Source of the DNA: a virus
Direction: 5' to 3' (one strand)
IMG/VR virus record: IMGVR_UViG_3300042301_001692
Coordinates: 1 to 42,683 of that record
Length of the DNA stretch: 42,683 bases
A program made the translations under genes and the position numbers. Below the pieces are notes generated by a model. The model was given only the letters and a program-made list of their open reading frames with translations, was not told where the DNA came from and did no database searches. This document shows positions 1 to 7,807 of the stretch, piece by piece. Numbering within the stretch: the first letter of the stretch is position 1; every line of letters begins with the position of its first letter.

Positions 1-166
1 GACTCAAGTACTTTCCGCGTTTTTCTGGATGTTTATAATGTGGGTGTCCATATTTTTGGGTCTCGTACGTTACAGGGAAAATAAACTAGGGTGGGCTTCC
101 TTTAATTTTTTTACCACCGTATTAGCACTTTGCAACCTTATATTTTTGCGTCTGACACCCAATTAA
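1..166 (+). CDS. Small membrane protein, C-terminal part (5' truncated)
   Basis: An open frame enters from the window edge (second base) and ends at TAA 164-166, five bases before the next ATG. The 54 visible residues include two hydrophobic stretches, around FFWMFIMWVSIFLGLV and FFTTVLALCNLIFL, separated by a charged RYRENK linker, so a two-helix membrane protein is likely. The start lies outside the window. No family is recognised. Tight spacing to the macro-domain gene suggests a shared transcript. Confidence 0.5.
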   Translation, partial: TQVLSAFFWMFIMWVSIFLGLVRYRENKLGWASFNFFTTVLALCNLIFLRLTPN

Positions 167-170
167 TCGT

Positions 171-680
171 ATGAGTACACTTCATCGGGCCAACGGGGAC
201 TTGTTGTCAATGGCTCGCAAGGGCCAGTTTGACATTGTTATCCACGGGGCAAATTGTTTTAATAGGATGGCGTCAGGCATCGCAGGGCAAATAAGCCGTG
301 AGCACCCAGAAGCAGCGAGCGTTGACCTTTCCACTCAGGCAGGGGACCGAAGCAAGCTCGGTCGTTGGAGCATGGTGAAGGTGCACGGGGAAGGCAGCCA
401 TACTTTCTACATTGTCAACGCATATACTCAGTACTCTTACGGAAGGGGCAAAGACATTTTCGAGTATGACTTTTTCCGAGACTTTCTCAAAAGTTTTCAA
501 ACTTTTTTGAGGAGCGGCGCCATGGCTGCGCCACTAGACGGGAAGTTTGCGGTAGGACTCCCGTACATTGGGTGCGGTCTCGCTGGCGGTAACGAAGACA
601 CGATAGTAAAAATGCTTGAAAGTTTCTCCCTGTCCTGCCACGATATTGCGGAAGTCACTCTCGTACGGTACGTGCGATGA
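171..680 (+). CDS. Macro-domain protein (ADP-ribose-binding / Appr-1''-p processing type)
   Basis: This 169-residue protein has the macro-domain layout. After a beta strand comes the 'IVIHGANCFNRMASGIAG' loop (about residues 23-40), matching the ADP-ribose-binding 'NAAN...GGVAGAI' segment, followed by 'IVNAYTQ' and then a 'VGLPYIGCGLAGG' loop (about 128-140) that normally holds the diphosphate. Macro domains bind or hydrolyse ADP-ribose compounds; some remove the phosphate from ADP-ribose-1''-phosphate, a by-product of eukaryotic tRNA splicing. That link is suggestive here because the phage also has RNA repair enzymes. The family is clear, but substrate and role are inference. The stop overlaps the next ATG (ATGA). 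Confidence 0.85.
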   Translation: MSTLHRANGDLLSMARKGQFDIVIHGANCFNRMASGIAGQISREHPEAASVDLSTQAGDRSKLGRWSMVKVHGEGSHTFYIVNAYTQYSYGRGKDIFEYDFFRDFLKSFQTFLRSGAMAAPLDGKFAVGLPYIGCGLAGGNEDTIVKMLESFSLSCHDIAEVTLVRYVR

Positions 681-874
681 CCTCGCTGCAGTGGCTAAAC
701 ATAGCCTCTTGCTCTGCTCGTCGCCTTTCCGCTCTACGGCTTCGAGGGTCGTCCACCACCGAAGCCAAGGTCGGAGAAAAGGCTACCTTGGACATGGCTC
801 TGTCTAAGGCAAACATGGCCATTATGGCTCGCTTAAGGGCACATTTTACGTCGAATAGCTCAAGCCAGAGGTAA
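677..874 (+). CDS. Small hypothetical protein
   Basis: A 65-codon frame begins at the ATGA that overlaps the macro-domain stop, the arrangement seen at many real junctions in this window. The product is rich in Ser, Ala and Arg, is probably helical in its middle ('KATLDMALSKANMAIMARL') and has no recognisable domain. It ends just before a terminator-promoter module. A chance frame is possible. Confidence 0.5.
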   Translation: MTSLQWLNIASCSARRLSALRLRGSSTTEAKVGEKATLDMALSKANMAIMARLRAHFTSNSSSQR

Positions 875-875
875 A

Positions 876-921
876 GGGGACGGTTTCCCCCCTTTGCTTT
901 TCGGGGCAAATGAGCTATACT
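876..921 (+). promoter_or_regulatory. Terminator-promoter module upstream of 977 gene
   Basis: A GGGG...CCCC hairpin (876-890) is followed by -35 TTGCTT (894-899), a 16-nt spacer and -10 TATACT (916-921). The layout matches about 15 other copies in the window. The next ATG is 55 nt downstream, so this copy has a real leader. Confidence 0.7.
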
Positions 922-976
922 AGCTTTAGGGAGTTCACCCTCTACAACGAACTCTCAGAAACCTTTCTTGAAGAAA

Positions 977-1321
977 ATGAAAACCTTTCTTGAACCCTTG
1001 CGCAGGGTCAACTACGTGGTTGTTGGTAACAGAGCCGTGGACGCGGCACTGACTACGATTGCGTGGTCCGTTCTCCTTTTTGGCCTTGCGAGTAAGGCTG
1101 TCAAGGCTCTAAGACCCCACCTTGTTGTTGCCCTGAAGGCACTGCTTGATGCACTAGAGAAGTCACCCTCACCGTCCCCACCCCTTGCTATTGCAGAGTC
1201 TTCTGCGCCGTCACCTGTCGCCTCAGTGTCAACTGGTGACATGAAAGTCTCAGGCCGTCGCAAGTCCACCCTGAAAAGGGGTTTCTATGTGGCTAAGGGG
1301 GAGCGTCAACCGAACCGTTAA
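977..1321 (+). CDS. Hypothetical single-pass membrane protein
   Basis: This 114-residue protein has one hydrophobic segment around 'ALTTIAWSVLLFGLASKAV' (about residues 23-41), then an amphipathic helix, a Ser/Pro-rich linker ('SPSPSPPLAIAESSAPSP') and a basic C-terminus. ATG 977 is preferred to the TTG nine bases upstream. It follows its own promoter module and is followed directly by another, so it is probably monocistronic. The layout suggests a membrane anchor with a basic cytoplasmic tail; no family is recognised. Confidence 0.65.
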   Translation: MKTFLEPLRRVNYVVVGNRAVDAALTTIAWSVLLFGLASKAVKALRPHLVVALKALLDALEKSPSPSPPLAIAESSAPSPVASVSTGDMKVSGRRKSTLKRGFYVAKGERQPNR

Positions 1322-1366
1322 GGGCGGTTTCCCGGCTTGTTTTTTTCAAAGAGAAGCCGCTATAAT
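1321..1366 (+). promoter_or_regulatory. Terminator-promoter module, leaderless type, for 1373 gene
   Basis: An AGGGCGGTTTCCCGGCTTG hairpin runs into -35 TTGTTT (1337-1342) and -10 TATAAT (1361-1366), with an 18-nt spacer. The ATG at 1373 comes exactly 6 nt after the -10, so transcription should start at or next to the start codon. The T-run after the hairpin (TTGTTTTTTTC) would also serve an intrinsic terminator. Confidence 0.8.
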
Positions 1367-1372
1367 AATAGC

Positions 1373-2110
1373 ATGAAGAACGTTCCTACCAATTTCGCTT
1401 TCATTGGCGACCTTCACTCTCAGAGTGGGCCCCTGCTCAAAGCACTTGATTATTGCAGAAAGGCGAATTGCACACCAATTTTCCTCGGCGACCTCTTTGA
1501 CTCTCGCATGGAAACAAGCGACAGTGTGGGTGTGTACAAAGCTGTCCGCCAAGCTACGGAAGAAGGGGCGATTGTGCTCCGAAGCAACCACCAAAACAAG
1601 CTGGAGCGTTACGCTCGCGGGAATAACGTGGTTCTTAAAGAAAGCTTTGAGCGCACCGTACAAGATTTCTTAGACTCAGGTATCCCTATTGAAGAAGTCT
1701 CGGCCTGGTTGGAAACTTCCCCCTACGGTGTTGCCTTGCGAGATTCTAGAGGGACAGAGTACCGTTGTGCTCACGCGATGTTTCCGAAGTGGGTTCTTGT
1801 TCCGCCGTCTTACACAGGAGTATACCGTGTGAATGAGGTTACGAGAAAAGCCAAGGACTACATGCTATTTGGTCCTCGCCGTCCCGGTGCGGTGTACCCT
1901 CAAGATGAGACTCGTGTCTTTTGGTGGGAAGAGGAATGCGATCGGACCTGGGTTCGTGTCGCAGGACACTACCACCACGTTCACACGAGCGAGAGGAGCC
2001 TGGTTCTCGACGGTCAGATGGGTGGTAGCACTCAGAAAAGTTTTGACCCGGCGCACGCTCGCCTCTGTGTGTGGAACCTGGAAGAACAAACCCTTGTTCA
2101 GTTTGCTTAG
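1373..2110 (+). CDS. Calcineurin-like metallophosphatase resembling the Pnkp phosphatase domain
   Basis: The 245-residue protein has the binuclear metallophosphoesterase motifs in order: GDLHS (D13, H15), GDLFD (D40), SNHQ (N72, H73), a single H in 'RCAHAMF' and GHYHHVH near the C-terminus. The stretch 'NKLERYARGNNV' and the following 'FERTVQDFL' resemble the phosphatase module of bacterial Pnkp (NHDNKLLRY...GLEKTVEQL), which removes 2',3'-cyclic or 3' phosphates during RNA repair. The usual GNHD is SNHQ here, an odd change at a metal-site loop. The start is fixed by the promoter 6 nt upstream. A general phosphoesterase role cannot be excluded. Confidence 0.82.
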   Translation: MKNVPTNFAFIGDLHSQSGPLLKALDYCRKANCTPIFLGDLFDSRMETSDSVGVYKAVRQATEEGAIVLRSNHQNKLERYARGNNVVLKESFERTVQDFLDSGIPIEEVSAWLETSPYGVALRDSRGTEYRCAHAMFPKWVLVPPSYTGVYRVNEVTRKAKDYMLFGPRRPGAVYPQDETRVFWWEEECDRTWVRVAGHYHHVHTSERSLVLDGQMGGSTQKSFDPAHARLCVWNLEEQTLVQFA

Positions 2111-2128
2111 TCTCCCAACCCTTAACTT

Positions 2129-2353
2129 ATGAACCCCAACCCCTACGACACTGCCTTACATGGTAAGGCGTTTTCCCTTGGCGATGCAATTCAGACTCGA
2201 CTATGGGACCTTTCCGTGCAATGTCATCTCCTCCTTGATCGCGGACAGTTTGACCTCGTAAGGCTCCTTCAAGCTGAGGGCGAAGCTCTCGCTAAGGCCT
2301 ACGAAAACCAAGAAACCTTCCTTGTAACACACTTTAACCGAAATGAAAGCTGA
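2129..2353 (+). CDS. Small hypothetical protein
   Basis: A 74-residue, mostly helical protein ('LLDRGQFDLVRLLQAEGEALAKAYE'), 18 nt downstream of the phosphatase gene and overlapping the next gene by 11 nt. No domain is recognised. There is no Shine-Dalgarno; the leader is pyrimidine/A rich, as for many genes here. Confidence 0.6.
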   Translation: MNPNPYDTALHGKAFSLGDAIQTRLWDLSVQCHLLLDRGQFDLVRLLQAEGEALAKAYENQETFLVTHFNRNES

Positions 2354-2687
2354 CAGAGTAGTTCGAGACGGCAAAGTCGCCGTGTTATATAGCCCAGGCT
2401 TTGGCGCTGGTTGGAGCACATGGAACTCCAGTGATGGTGAGGGTAACGACGGTCTCGAAAACTTTCTGTTGTTCGACCCCACCCTGGTGCACATGGTTGA
2501 AGACGACCGCCGAGACTCCATTCCAGAGTACGTTGAGTCCGTTTACCCCGAGTCCTACTTTTACGGTGGTGGCGCAGGAAAACTTTCAATTTACTGGGTA
2601 CCTGAAGGGGTTATGTTTAGGGTTACGGACTACGACGGGTTTGAGTCCCTTGAGTTTCGTGACGCTGAAGACTGGAAAATTGCTTAG
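2343..2687 (+). CDS. Conserved phage protein of unknown function
   Basis: This 114-residue protein matches a family I remember from many tailed phages, with 'GVLYSPGYGAGWSTW' near the N-terminus (here VLYSPGFGAGWSTW, about residues 16-29), 'LLFDPTLV', and a C-terminal 'YWVPEGVMFRVTDYDGFESL' module. The function is unknown. It overlaps the preceding gene and belongs to the 1373 operon. Confidence 0.8.
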   Translation: MKADRVVRDGKVAVLYSPGFGAGWSTWNSSDGEGNDGLENFLLFDPTLVHMVEDDRRDSIPEYVESVYPESYFYGGGAGKLSIYWVPEGVMFRVTDYDGFESLEFRDAEDWKIA

Positions 2688-2708
2688 CTCCCTACCCTGT
2701 AACCCCAC

Positions 2709-2870
2709 ATGCTAATACGAGTTCTTGGTGTCGCTGCTGGAGCATCGCTACTCTTGCTCATTCTTCTTTTGAGGGGACTTCCAGTGGTGTTCTTCCTCAA
2801 AATTGTACCGCTCGCACTCCTCCTTTGTGTTGCATGTGCGTTTATTTACGCCGGTGTAACTAAAGACTAG
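2709..2870 (+). CDS. Two-helix small membrane protein
   Basis: A 53-residue frame that is almost entirely hydrophobic: 'VLGVAAGASLLLLILLL' and 'IVPLALLLCVACAFIYAGV', joined by a short 'RGLPVVFFLK' turn. It lies between the 2343 gene and the SPFH gene on the same strand. No family is recognised. A hairpin membrane protein is the simplest reading. Confidence 0.6.
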   Translation: MLIRVLGVAAGASLLLLILLLRGLPVVFFLKIVPLALLLCVACAFIYAGVTKD

Positions 2871-2915
2871 CTCAGCCTTAATTCCAAACCACTCACATTC
2901 AAAATCACATTCAAA

Positions 2916-3734
2916 ATGTCACTCGCAAAAATTGGTATCGGCGTTGGTGCCGGTGCTCTCCTTCTCGCCCTCACCGCTGGTCAGTTCACTACGATCAACA
3001 CCGGTGAAAACGGGCTCTATGTCGGTTTCGACGGCCAAGTGAAAAACGAGGTTCTGACACCAGGCATTAAGTACGACGGGTTCGGATCCATTAAGGTGTT
3101 CAACACCCGAAAGATCACGGTAACTGCAAACGACCTTCGCCCGAAGACCAAGGACAACACCATCATGAAAGAGATGGATGTTACTGTAACATACAGCATC
3201 AACCCTAACTCCCTTTACGAGTTCTTCACCAACTACGATCTGACTAATCACGGGATTGCCGAAAATGGTCAGCTTCAACTAATGTCCAGCTACATTTCCA
3301 GGTTGATTACATCCGCCGTAAATCAGTCTGTCGATGAGTTCCCCGCACTAGCTGTAAACAGCAGCCTAGAACAGATTCAAGACACAATCAAAACCAACCT
3401 GTCCGAAGCTCTTCGAAAGAACGGCCTTGACGGTAGAATAACCGTCGACTCCACCATCGTAGGCAAAGCTGACTTACCGGACGACTTGGTGGCATCGGTG
3501 AATCGTGTAGTTGCCGCCCAATCTGGCCTAAAAGAGCAGCAAGTTAAGACTGAAACAGCTCAACTTAAGGCCGAGGAAAACAAGGCACTGGCATCCACAG
3601 TGACTTCGCAGTCTCTTGAGTACCAACGTCTTGAGGTTCTCCGTGAAGCCATGAAAAACGGCAGTATTCAGAAAATTCTGATTAACGGTGCCAACGTGCT
3701 CTCCCTTTCTGAGGGTGTTTTTAACACGAAGTGA
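2916..3734 (+). CDS. Prohibitin-like SPFH/Band 7 membrane protein
   Basis: The 272-residue protein has an N-terminal membrane segment ('IGIGVGAGALLLALTAG', about residues 6-22) and then an SPFH domain: a 'INTGENGLYVGFDG' strand, 'LTPGIKYDG', 'VTVTYSINP' and a long C-terminal helix rich in K/E/Q/A ('AEENKALASTVTSQSLEYQ'). Prohibitins oligomerise on membranes and scaffold proteases or other complexes. Length and order fit the family. In a phage it could protect or remodel the host membrane; that role is inference. The next promoter module follows the stop at once, so this gene ends its operon. Confidence 0.85.
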   Translation: MSLAKIGIGVGAGALLLALTAGQFTTINTGENGLYVGFDGQVKNEVLTPGIKYDGFGSIKVFNTRKITVTANDLRPKTKDNTIMKEMDVTVTYSINPNSLYEFFTNYDLTNHGIAENGQLQLMSSYISRLITSAVNQSVDEFPALAVNSSLEQIQDTIKTNLSEALRKNGLDGRITVDSTIVGKADLPDDLVASVNRVVAAQSGLKEQQVKTETAQLKAEENKALASTVTSQSLEYQRLEVLREAMKNGSIQKILINGANVLSLSEGVFNTK

Positions 3735-3743
3735 GTGTGGTCC

Positions 3744-3797
3744 GGGGGTAAGGGCGGGAAGCCGCCCCTTGCTTCCCCGTAGCAAACACGCTAGTAT
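3744..3797 (+). promoter_or_regulatory. Terminator-promoter module upstream of 3854 operon
   Basis: A GGGCGGGAAGCCGCCC hairpin is followed by -35 TTGCTT (3769-3774), a 17-nt spacer and -10 TAGTAT (3792-3797). The first ATG is 56 nt downstream. Confidence 0.65.
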
Positions 3798-3853
3798 ACC
3801 CTTACAAAACCATCGCACTGGCACCATAACCCAGAGGAAACCGCAAAGAAAAC

Positions 3854-4243
3854 ATGGGAATGTACACAGAGATTTACGTCAACGTTGACCTCAAAGCATC
3901 GACACCCGACGACGTCATTACCGTTCTCAAGGCAATGTGCGGAAAGCTCGACGAAGACTCGAAAAGAGAGGCCCTGAAGGACCTTCCAGACCGCTGGGGT
4001 TGGCTTTTCAGTGACGGCAGCTATTACACTCCACGAACACACTGCAAGTTCCTGGAACGAGACACGATCTCGAAGCAATGGGCGATTCTAGGAAAAGGCG
4101 ACATTAAGAACTACCAGGGAGAGATTCAAAAGTTCTTTGAATGGATTTCACCGTGGGTAGCCGGCGATAAGGGTGACTTTATCGGCTACTCACGGTACGA
4201 GGAAAACCAACAACCGCAACTCTACTTCTTAACAAAACAATGA
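3854..4243 (+). CDS. Conserved phage protein of unknown function (MGMYTE family)
   Basis: A 129-residue protein beginning MGMYTEIYVNVDL, a start I remember from small proteins in many phages, with aromatic-rich 'DRWGWLFSDGSYYTP' in the middle and 'SRYEENQQPQLYFL' at the end. Function unknown. It opens a run of overlapping genes (ATGA at 4240) after the promoter at 3744. Confidence 0.72.
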   Translation: MGMYTEIYVNVDLKASTPDDVITVLKAMCGKLDEDSKREALKDLPDRWGWLFSDGSYYTPRTHCKFLERDTISKQWAILGKGDIKNYQGEIQKFFEWISPWVAGDKGDFIGYSRYEENQQPQLYFLTKQ

Positions 4244-4449
4244 ACTTCGACAACTTTGGCCAGATTTGGAACGAGTCCCGTGGCCGATTCACAAAGCCCG
4301 GACGCGACGCCATTCACGAAACGAAAATTGAGGAATGGGTAGATAGGGGCATTGACCTTGCCTTTGACCCTTCCTTCTGGGAAGGTATGGTTCGTGGAGC
4401 TATTGAACGTCTTCAAGAAGAGATCGCAGGTACGGACAACCTGCGCTGA
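4240..4449 (+). CDS. Small hypothetical protein
   Basis: A 69-residue acidic protein starting at the ATGA that overlaps the previous stop. It has 'EWVDRGIDLAFDPSFWEGMVRGAIERLQEEI', probably two helices. No family is recognised; coupling to the upstream gene supports it being real. Confidence 0.65.
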   Translation: MNFDNFGQIWNESRGRFTKPGRDAIHETKIEEWVDRGIDLAFDPSFWEGMVRGAIERLQEEIAGTDNLR

Positions 4450-4498
4450 TTGCACCGCCGTCCGACCCAAACTCCTGATCAACCAACCTCGCAAAACC

Positions 4499-5002
4499 AT
4501 GGGACTTGACTCCTACCTTTACGCTAAGAAATACCTTGGCAACTACGACCATTCGTCCGACGAAGAAAAAGAAACGTACAACAAGATTGTAACAGCTTTG
4601 GGTCTGACCGACTTTGCAGCCGTTAGGCGCAACAGTCTTTACACGCGAGTCGAAGTGGCTTACTGGCGTAAAGCCAACCACATTCACAAGTTCTTTGTGG
4701 ATCTATCTGAGGGAGAAGACAAATGCGAAGACATTGATGTTGGCCGAGACGACTTGGTAGAACTTCTCTCTCGGTGCAAAAAACTCCTCGAAAGTAGGGA
4801 CACCCCTGCGGAAACAAACACAGTGAACCCTGCGGAGATCCTACCAACCGAAGGGGGATTCTTTTTCGGCTCGACAGACTACGGTGAGAATTACTACGCC
4901 GACCTTGAACACACAGTCAAAGTCCTGGAGAAAGTCCTCAACCACCCTGCTATCCCTGATGGAGACTGGAGTTGGACTTTCGTGTACCGTGCCTCTTGGT
5001 GA
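4499..5002 (+). CDS. Conserved phage protein of unknown function (YWRKAN family)
   Basis: ATG 4499 gives MGLDSYLYAKKYLG, the typical start of a widespread phage family whose hallmark is 'YWRKANxIHKFFVD' (here about residues 60-72) and an aromatic C-terminus ('WSWTFVYRASW'). Starts further upstream would run through the preceding gene, so this one is preferred. Function unknown. The protein has 167 residues. Confidence 0.8.
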   Translation: MGLDSYLYAKKYLGNYDHSSDEEKETYNKIVTALGLTDFAAVRRNSLYTRVEVAYWRKANHIHKFFVDLSEGEDKCEDIDVGRDDLVELLSRCKKLLESRDTPAETNTVNPAEILPTEGGFFFGSTDYGENYYADLEHTVKVLEKVLNHPAIPDGDWSWTFVYRASW

Positions 5003-5108
5003 GTGAAGCTACCACTGTAAACCCACTAAAGTTCCCTTAGTTCATTTGGACGGGAGCAAAGTTGATACAGCTTTAATTTGTATCCAAACAAACAATCAAC
5101 TTGAGAAA

Positions 5109-6587
5109 ATGACAACCTTTTTAAACGCACTCGAAAACGAGTTTAACCAAACTACCACTGCAAACGGTGCAAAGGCATACAAGTCCACCGAGTCTAAGTG
5201 CCTGGACCTTTTTGGAAAGATTGCAGCTTGCCGTGACAACATCAGCGAAGCAACTCGCCTATTCAATCTTGCTTATGCCGTCGCCCCTGAGACCGCAACT
5301 CGAATCTTATTTTGGGCACGCGACATTCGTGGGGGCCAGGGAGAGCGAAAGATCTTTCGAGAAGTTTTTAAGGAACTCGTCCGCAATGACACCGCTGTCG
5401 GTGAGAAACTCGTCGGGCTAATTCCACAGTACGGGCGCTGGGACGACCTTGTTGCACTCGAAGGAACTTCCGTGTGGAACGTTGCACTCGAAGTGATTAA
5501 AGAACAGCTTAACGCCGATCTAAACACGGAAATTGGAAAGTCCGTTTCACTTCTGGCAAAGTGGCTGCCTTCCATTAACGCATCGAGCCAAGAATCCAAG
5601 CGAGTTGGCCGCCTTATCGCCAAGGAAATGGGTTGGACCGAGAGGCAGTACCGCAAGGCTCTGACTGCCCTCAGGTCACAAGTCAAGATTGTTGAGCAGC
5701 CAATGTGTGCCCGTGAGTGGGAAAGCATTGACTACGGTGTGTTGCCCTCTCGCGCAGGGTTTATGTACCGCAAAGCCTTTGCAAAGCGCGACGGCAACCG
5801 TTACCAATCCTACCTTGACTCGGTAGAGAAAGGTGAGGCAAAAATCAATGCCGGTACGATCTACCCTTACGAAATCGTGCACAAGTACCTTTACGGGGGT
5901 GAAAAGAGCGATCAGACTCTAAACTTAATGTGGGAGGCTCTACCCAACTACATGGAGGGAGAGCAGCTAAACGGCCTTGTAGTTGCTGATGTCTCGGGGT
6001 CTATGGGCCAGAACGGCGGCATGCCCATGGCGGTTTCAATCTCGCTGGCGATGTACATCGCTGAGCGTAACACCGGGGCATGGAAGGATAAGTTCCTAAC
6101 CTTCTCAGGAAGCCCGAAGCTGCAGTCTGTCACCGGGAGAAACATTGCTGAGCGTGTTAATAACCTTAGTCGAGCCAAGTGGGACATGAATACGGACCTT
6201 CAAGCAGTCTTCAATCTTGTGTTGGCTACCGCAACGAGGAACCATATTCCTGAAGGGGAAATGCCCCGGAAGCTTATCATTGTCTCAGACATGCAGTTTG
6301 ATTCCTGCTGCAGAAACAACTCAGTGACAAACTTTGAGGCGGTGCGAATCAAGTATGCTCAAGCAGGGTACTCCTTGCCGGAACTTGTCTTCTGGAATGT
6401 TAACTCTAGCGGCAACGTGCCCATGAAAATGCATGACACGGGAACTTGCCTGGTCTCCGGATGCAGCCCTTCAATCCTGAAAGCTGTTCTTACTGGTGGG
6501 GTAATTACACCTGTGGGGGTTATGCGTGACGCTGTTTACACTGAAAGGTACGACGCTGTCGGTGCCGTATTTGCTGAGGGACTATGA
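5109..6587 (+). CDS. DUF2828 / TROVE-vWA (Ro60-like) protein
   Basis: The 492-residue protein begins at ATG 5109; a TTG 63 bases upstream is in frame but unlikely. The N-terminal two thirds are helical, with 'FWARDIRGGQGERKIF' and 'IPQYGRWDDLVAL', matching the TROVE/DUF2828 HEAT-like ring. The C-terminal third is a von Willebrand A domain with an intact MIDAS motif DVSGSMG, plus a conserved aspartate in 'IIVSDMQFD'. Ro60 proteins bind Y RNAs and misfolded or tRNA-like RNAs, and bacterial Ro operons often sit beside RNA ligase genes. RNA binding here is inferred from the family and from the phage's RNA repair genes. Confidence 0.85.
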   Translation: MTTFLNALENEFNQTTTANGAKAYKSTESKCLDLFGKIAACRDNISEATRLFNLAYAVAPETATRILFWARDIRGGQGERKIFREVFKELVRNDTAVGEKLVGLIPQYGRWDDLVALEGTSVWNVALEVIKEQLNADLNTEIGKSVSLLAKWLPSINASSQESKRVGRLIAKEMGWTERQYRKALTALRSQVKIVEQPMCAREWESIDYGVLPSRAGFMYRKAFAKRDGNRYQSYLDSVEKGEAKINAGTIYPYEIVHKYLYGGEKSDQTLNLMWEALPNYMEGEQLNGLVVADVSGSMGQNGGMPMAVSISLAMYIAERNTGAWKDKFLTFSGSPKLQSVTGRNIAERVNNLSRAKWDMNTDLQAVFNLVLATATRNHIPEGEMPRKLIIVSDMQFDSCCRNNSVTNFEAVRIKYAQAGYSLPELVFWNVNSSGNVPMKMHDTGTCLVSGCSPSILKAVLTGGVITPVGVMRDAVYTERYDAVGAVFAEGL

Positions 6588-6769
6588 TCTGGATCAAATT
6601 GCCGGGTGCCCTCTGCATCGTTCTGCAAACCGTATTCATAACTCTGAAGGTAACAGGTCAGGTTTCCTGGCCCTGGCTCACTGTGCTTTCACCGACCCTT
6701 GTGCCAATCTTTCTACTTGGGTTGGGGGGTCTTTGGTTGATTCTTCAACTACTTTCGCATGAGAAATAG
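6584..6769 (+). CDS. Small membrane protein, LKLTGQxSWPW family, copy 1
   Basis: A 61-residue protein starting in the ATGA that overlaps the Ro60-like stop. Two hydrophobic segments flank 'LKVTGQVSWPWLTVLSP', a signature of small phage membrane proteins. It is a paralogue of the next gene. Function unknown. Confidence 0.75.
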   Translation: MIWIKLPGALCIVLQTVFITLKVTGQVSWPWLTVLSPTLVPIFLLGLGGLWLILQLLSHEK

Positions 6770-6772
6770 CTA

Positions 6773-6949
6773 ATGTTTACGAATCTCTCAGCTTCGTTAA
6801 TGTCAGCCCAGGGTCTTCTCATCGGATTGAAATTAACGGGGCAAATATCCTGGCCATGGGTCTCGGTGCTTAGCCCGTTCATGATCTTAGGCTGTGCGTA
6901 TACTTTGTTCCTCATCCTGTTAATTTTATATGCAAGGTCAGTCAAGTGA
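6773..6949 (+). CDS. Small membrane protein, LKLTGQxSWPW family, copy 2
   Basis: 58 residues, with 'LKLTGQISWPWVSVLSP' and a following transmembrane stretch 'MILGCAYTLFLILLILY'. The clear similarity to the gene just upstream points to tandem duplication and divergence. It overlaps the next gene by 20 nt. Confidence 0.75.
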   Translation: MFTNLSASLMSAQGLLIGLKLTGQISWPWVSVLSPFMILGCAYTLFLILLILYARSVK

Positions 6950-7214
6950 ATCGCATAGCGAGTGGGAGATGTACTCTCAGGTTATAGAGTTTTCTTCCCT
7001 GAGAGAGTTGTACGACAGTGTCGTACAGATTGAAAGGGGGCAGGGAGTGTCGGACACTATTTCCTGGGAGGAGTTTAAGGGGCAATTTCAGCACATACTC
7101 CAGAACACCCCCACGGAGTACAGACACTTAGATGTGAGTGTGTCTAATGCGGGGAAAGTTATTGAGTCTTACGGAGGAAGTCGCAAGGAAATTAACTTGA
7201 GCCAGGGCGGTTAA
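6930..7214 (+). CDS. Small hypothetical protein
   Basis: A 94-residue soluble, acidic protein that starts inside the 3' end of the membrane-protein gene. No recognisable domain. It is the last gene before a terminator-promoter module. Confidence 0.62.
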   Translation: MQGQSSESHSEWEMYSQVIEFSSLRELYDSVVQIERGQGVSDTISWEEFKGQFQHILQNTPTEYRHLDVSVSNAGKVIESYGGSRKEINLSQGG

Positions 7215-7270
7215 CACTCGTCCTGGGGGCGGTTTCCCCCCTTGCCTTCGCTCAGTAAAACCGCTATAGT
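7202..7270 (+). promoter_or_regulatory. Terminator-promoter module, leaderless type, for 7277 gene
   Basis: Tandem GGCGG elements (CAGGGCGGTTAAC, then GGGGGCGGTTTCCCCCC) precede -35 TTGCCT (7242-7247), a 17-nt spacer and -10 TATAGT (7265-7270). The ATG at 7277 is 6 nt after the -10, predicting a leaderless transcript. Confidence 0.8.
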
Positions 7271-7276
7271 TACTGT

Positions 7277-7681
7277 ATGGAAAACATCACACTCTTCTCC
7301 GACGACTTTGAAAAACTGCATAACTCCTTGTGTCAGTTACGCACTTTCCGTCAAAGTTTGCTAAGGGACGACCAACACACCTACGCCACAAGGCTTGGAG
7401 AAATTGTGGAGTCCCTCGAAGAGTGGTACGAAGGTGCCCTGGAGTTGAACGAAGAAGCAAGTGGAGCAGGTGGCTTTGATGAGCTAAGCAGAGTGTACAG
7501 GGAGGCCAACTCAATCTACGAGTCTAAGCTCTCCGATGAAGCCAAGTATGACCTTATTTTCTCCAAGAAGATATCACAAAAAGTCCCCTTCTCGTGGTAC
7601 GACCCTGACACATCTTACGAGGAGGACGTAAGGTACTTTATGAACGCCTTTCGAGAGTACATGGGTGGTGCCCCGCGATAG
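7277..7681 (+). CDS. Hypothetical acidic protein
   Basis: This 134-residue, strongly acidic and helical protein ('RLGEIVESLEEWYEGALELNEEA') has no recognised family. The start is fixed by the promoter -10 ending 6 nt upstream. It stands alone between the module and the tRNA region. Confidence 0.7.
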   Translation: MENITLFSDDFEKLHNSLCQLRTFRQSLLRDDQHTYATRLGEIVESLEEWYEGALELNEEASGAGGFDELSRVYREANSIYESKLSDEAKYDLIFSKKISQKVPFSWYDPDTSYEEDVRYFMNAFREYMGGAPR

Positions 7682-7807
7682 GCCCCGAGTAAGGGTCTCT
7701 GCTTGAGTCCGTTTACCCCTAGCACTTCCAACCTATGATACGGATGTGGAGCTCAAGGTTCCACTCCTCACCCCCTTAACCTCCACCCAGCAAAGCGGTG
7801 CGAAAAC

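Noticed and set aside
5273-5728. 151-codon - strand frame inside the Ro60-like gene
   Set aside because: The + strand gene is a clear family member; the antisense frame is a shadow.
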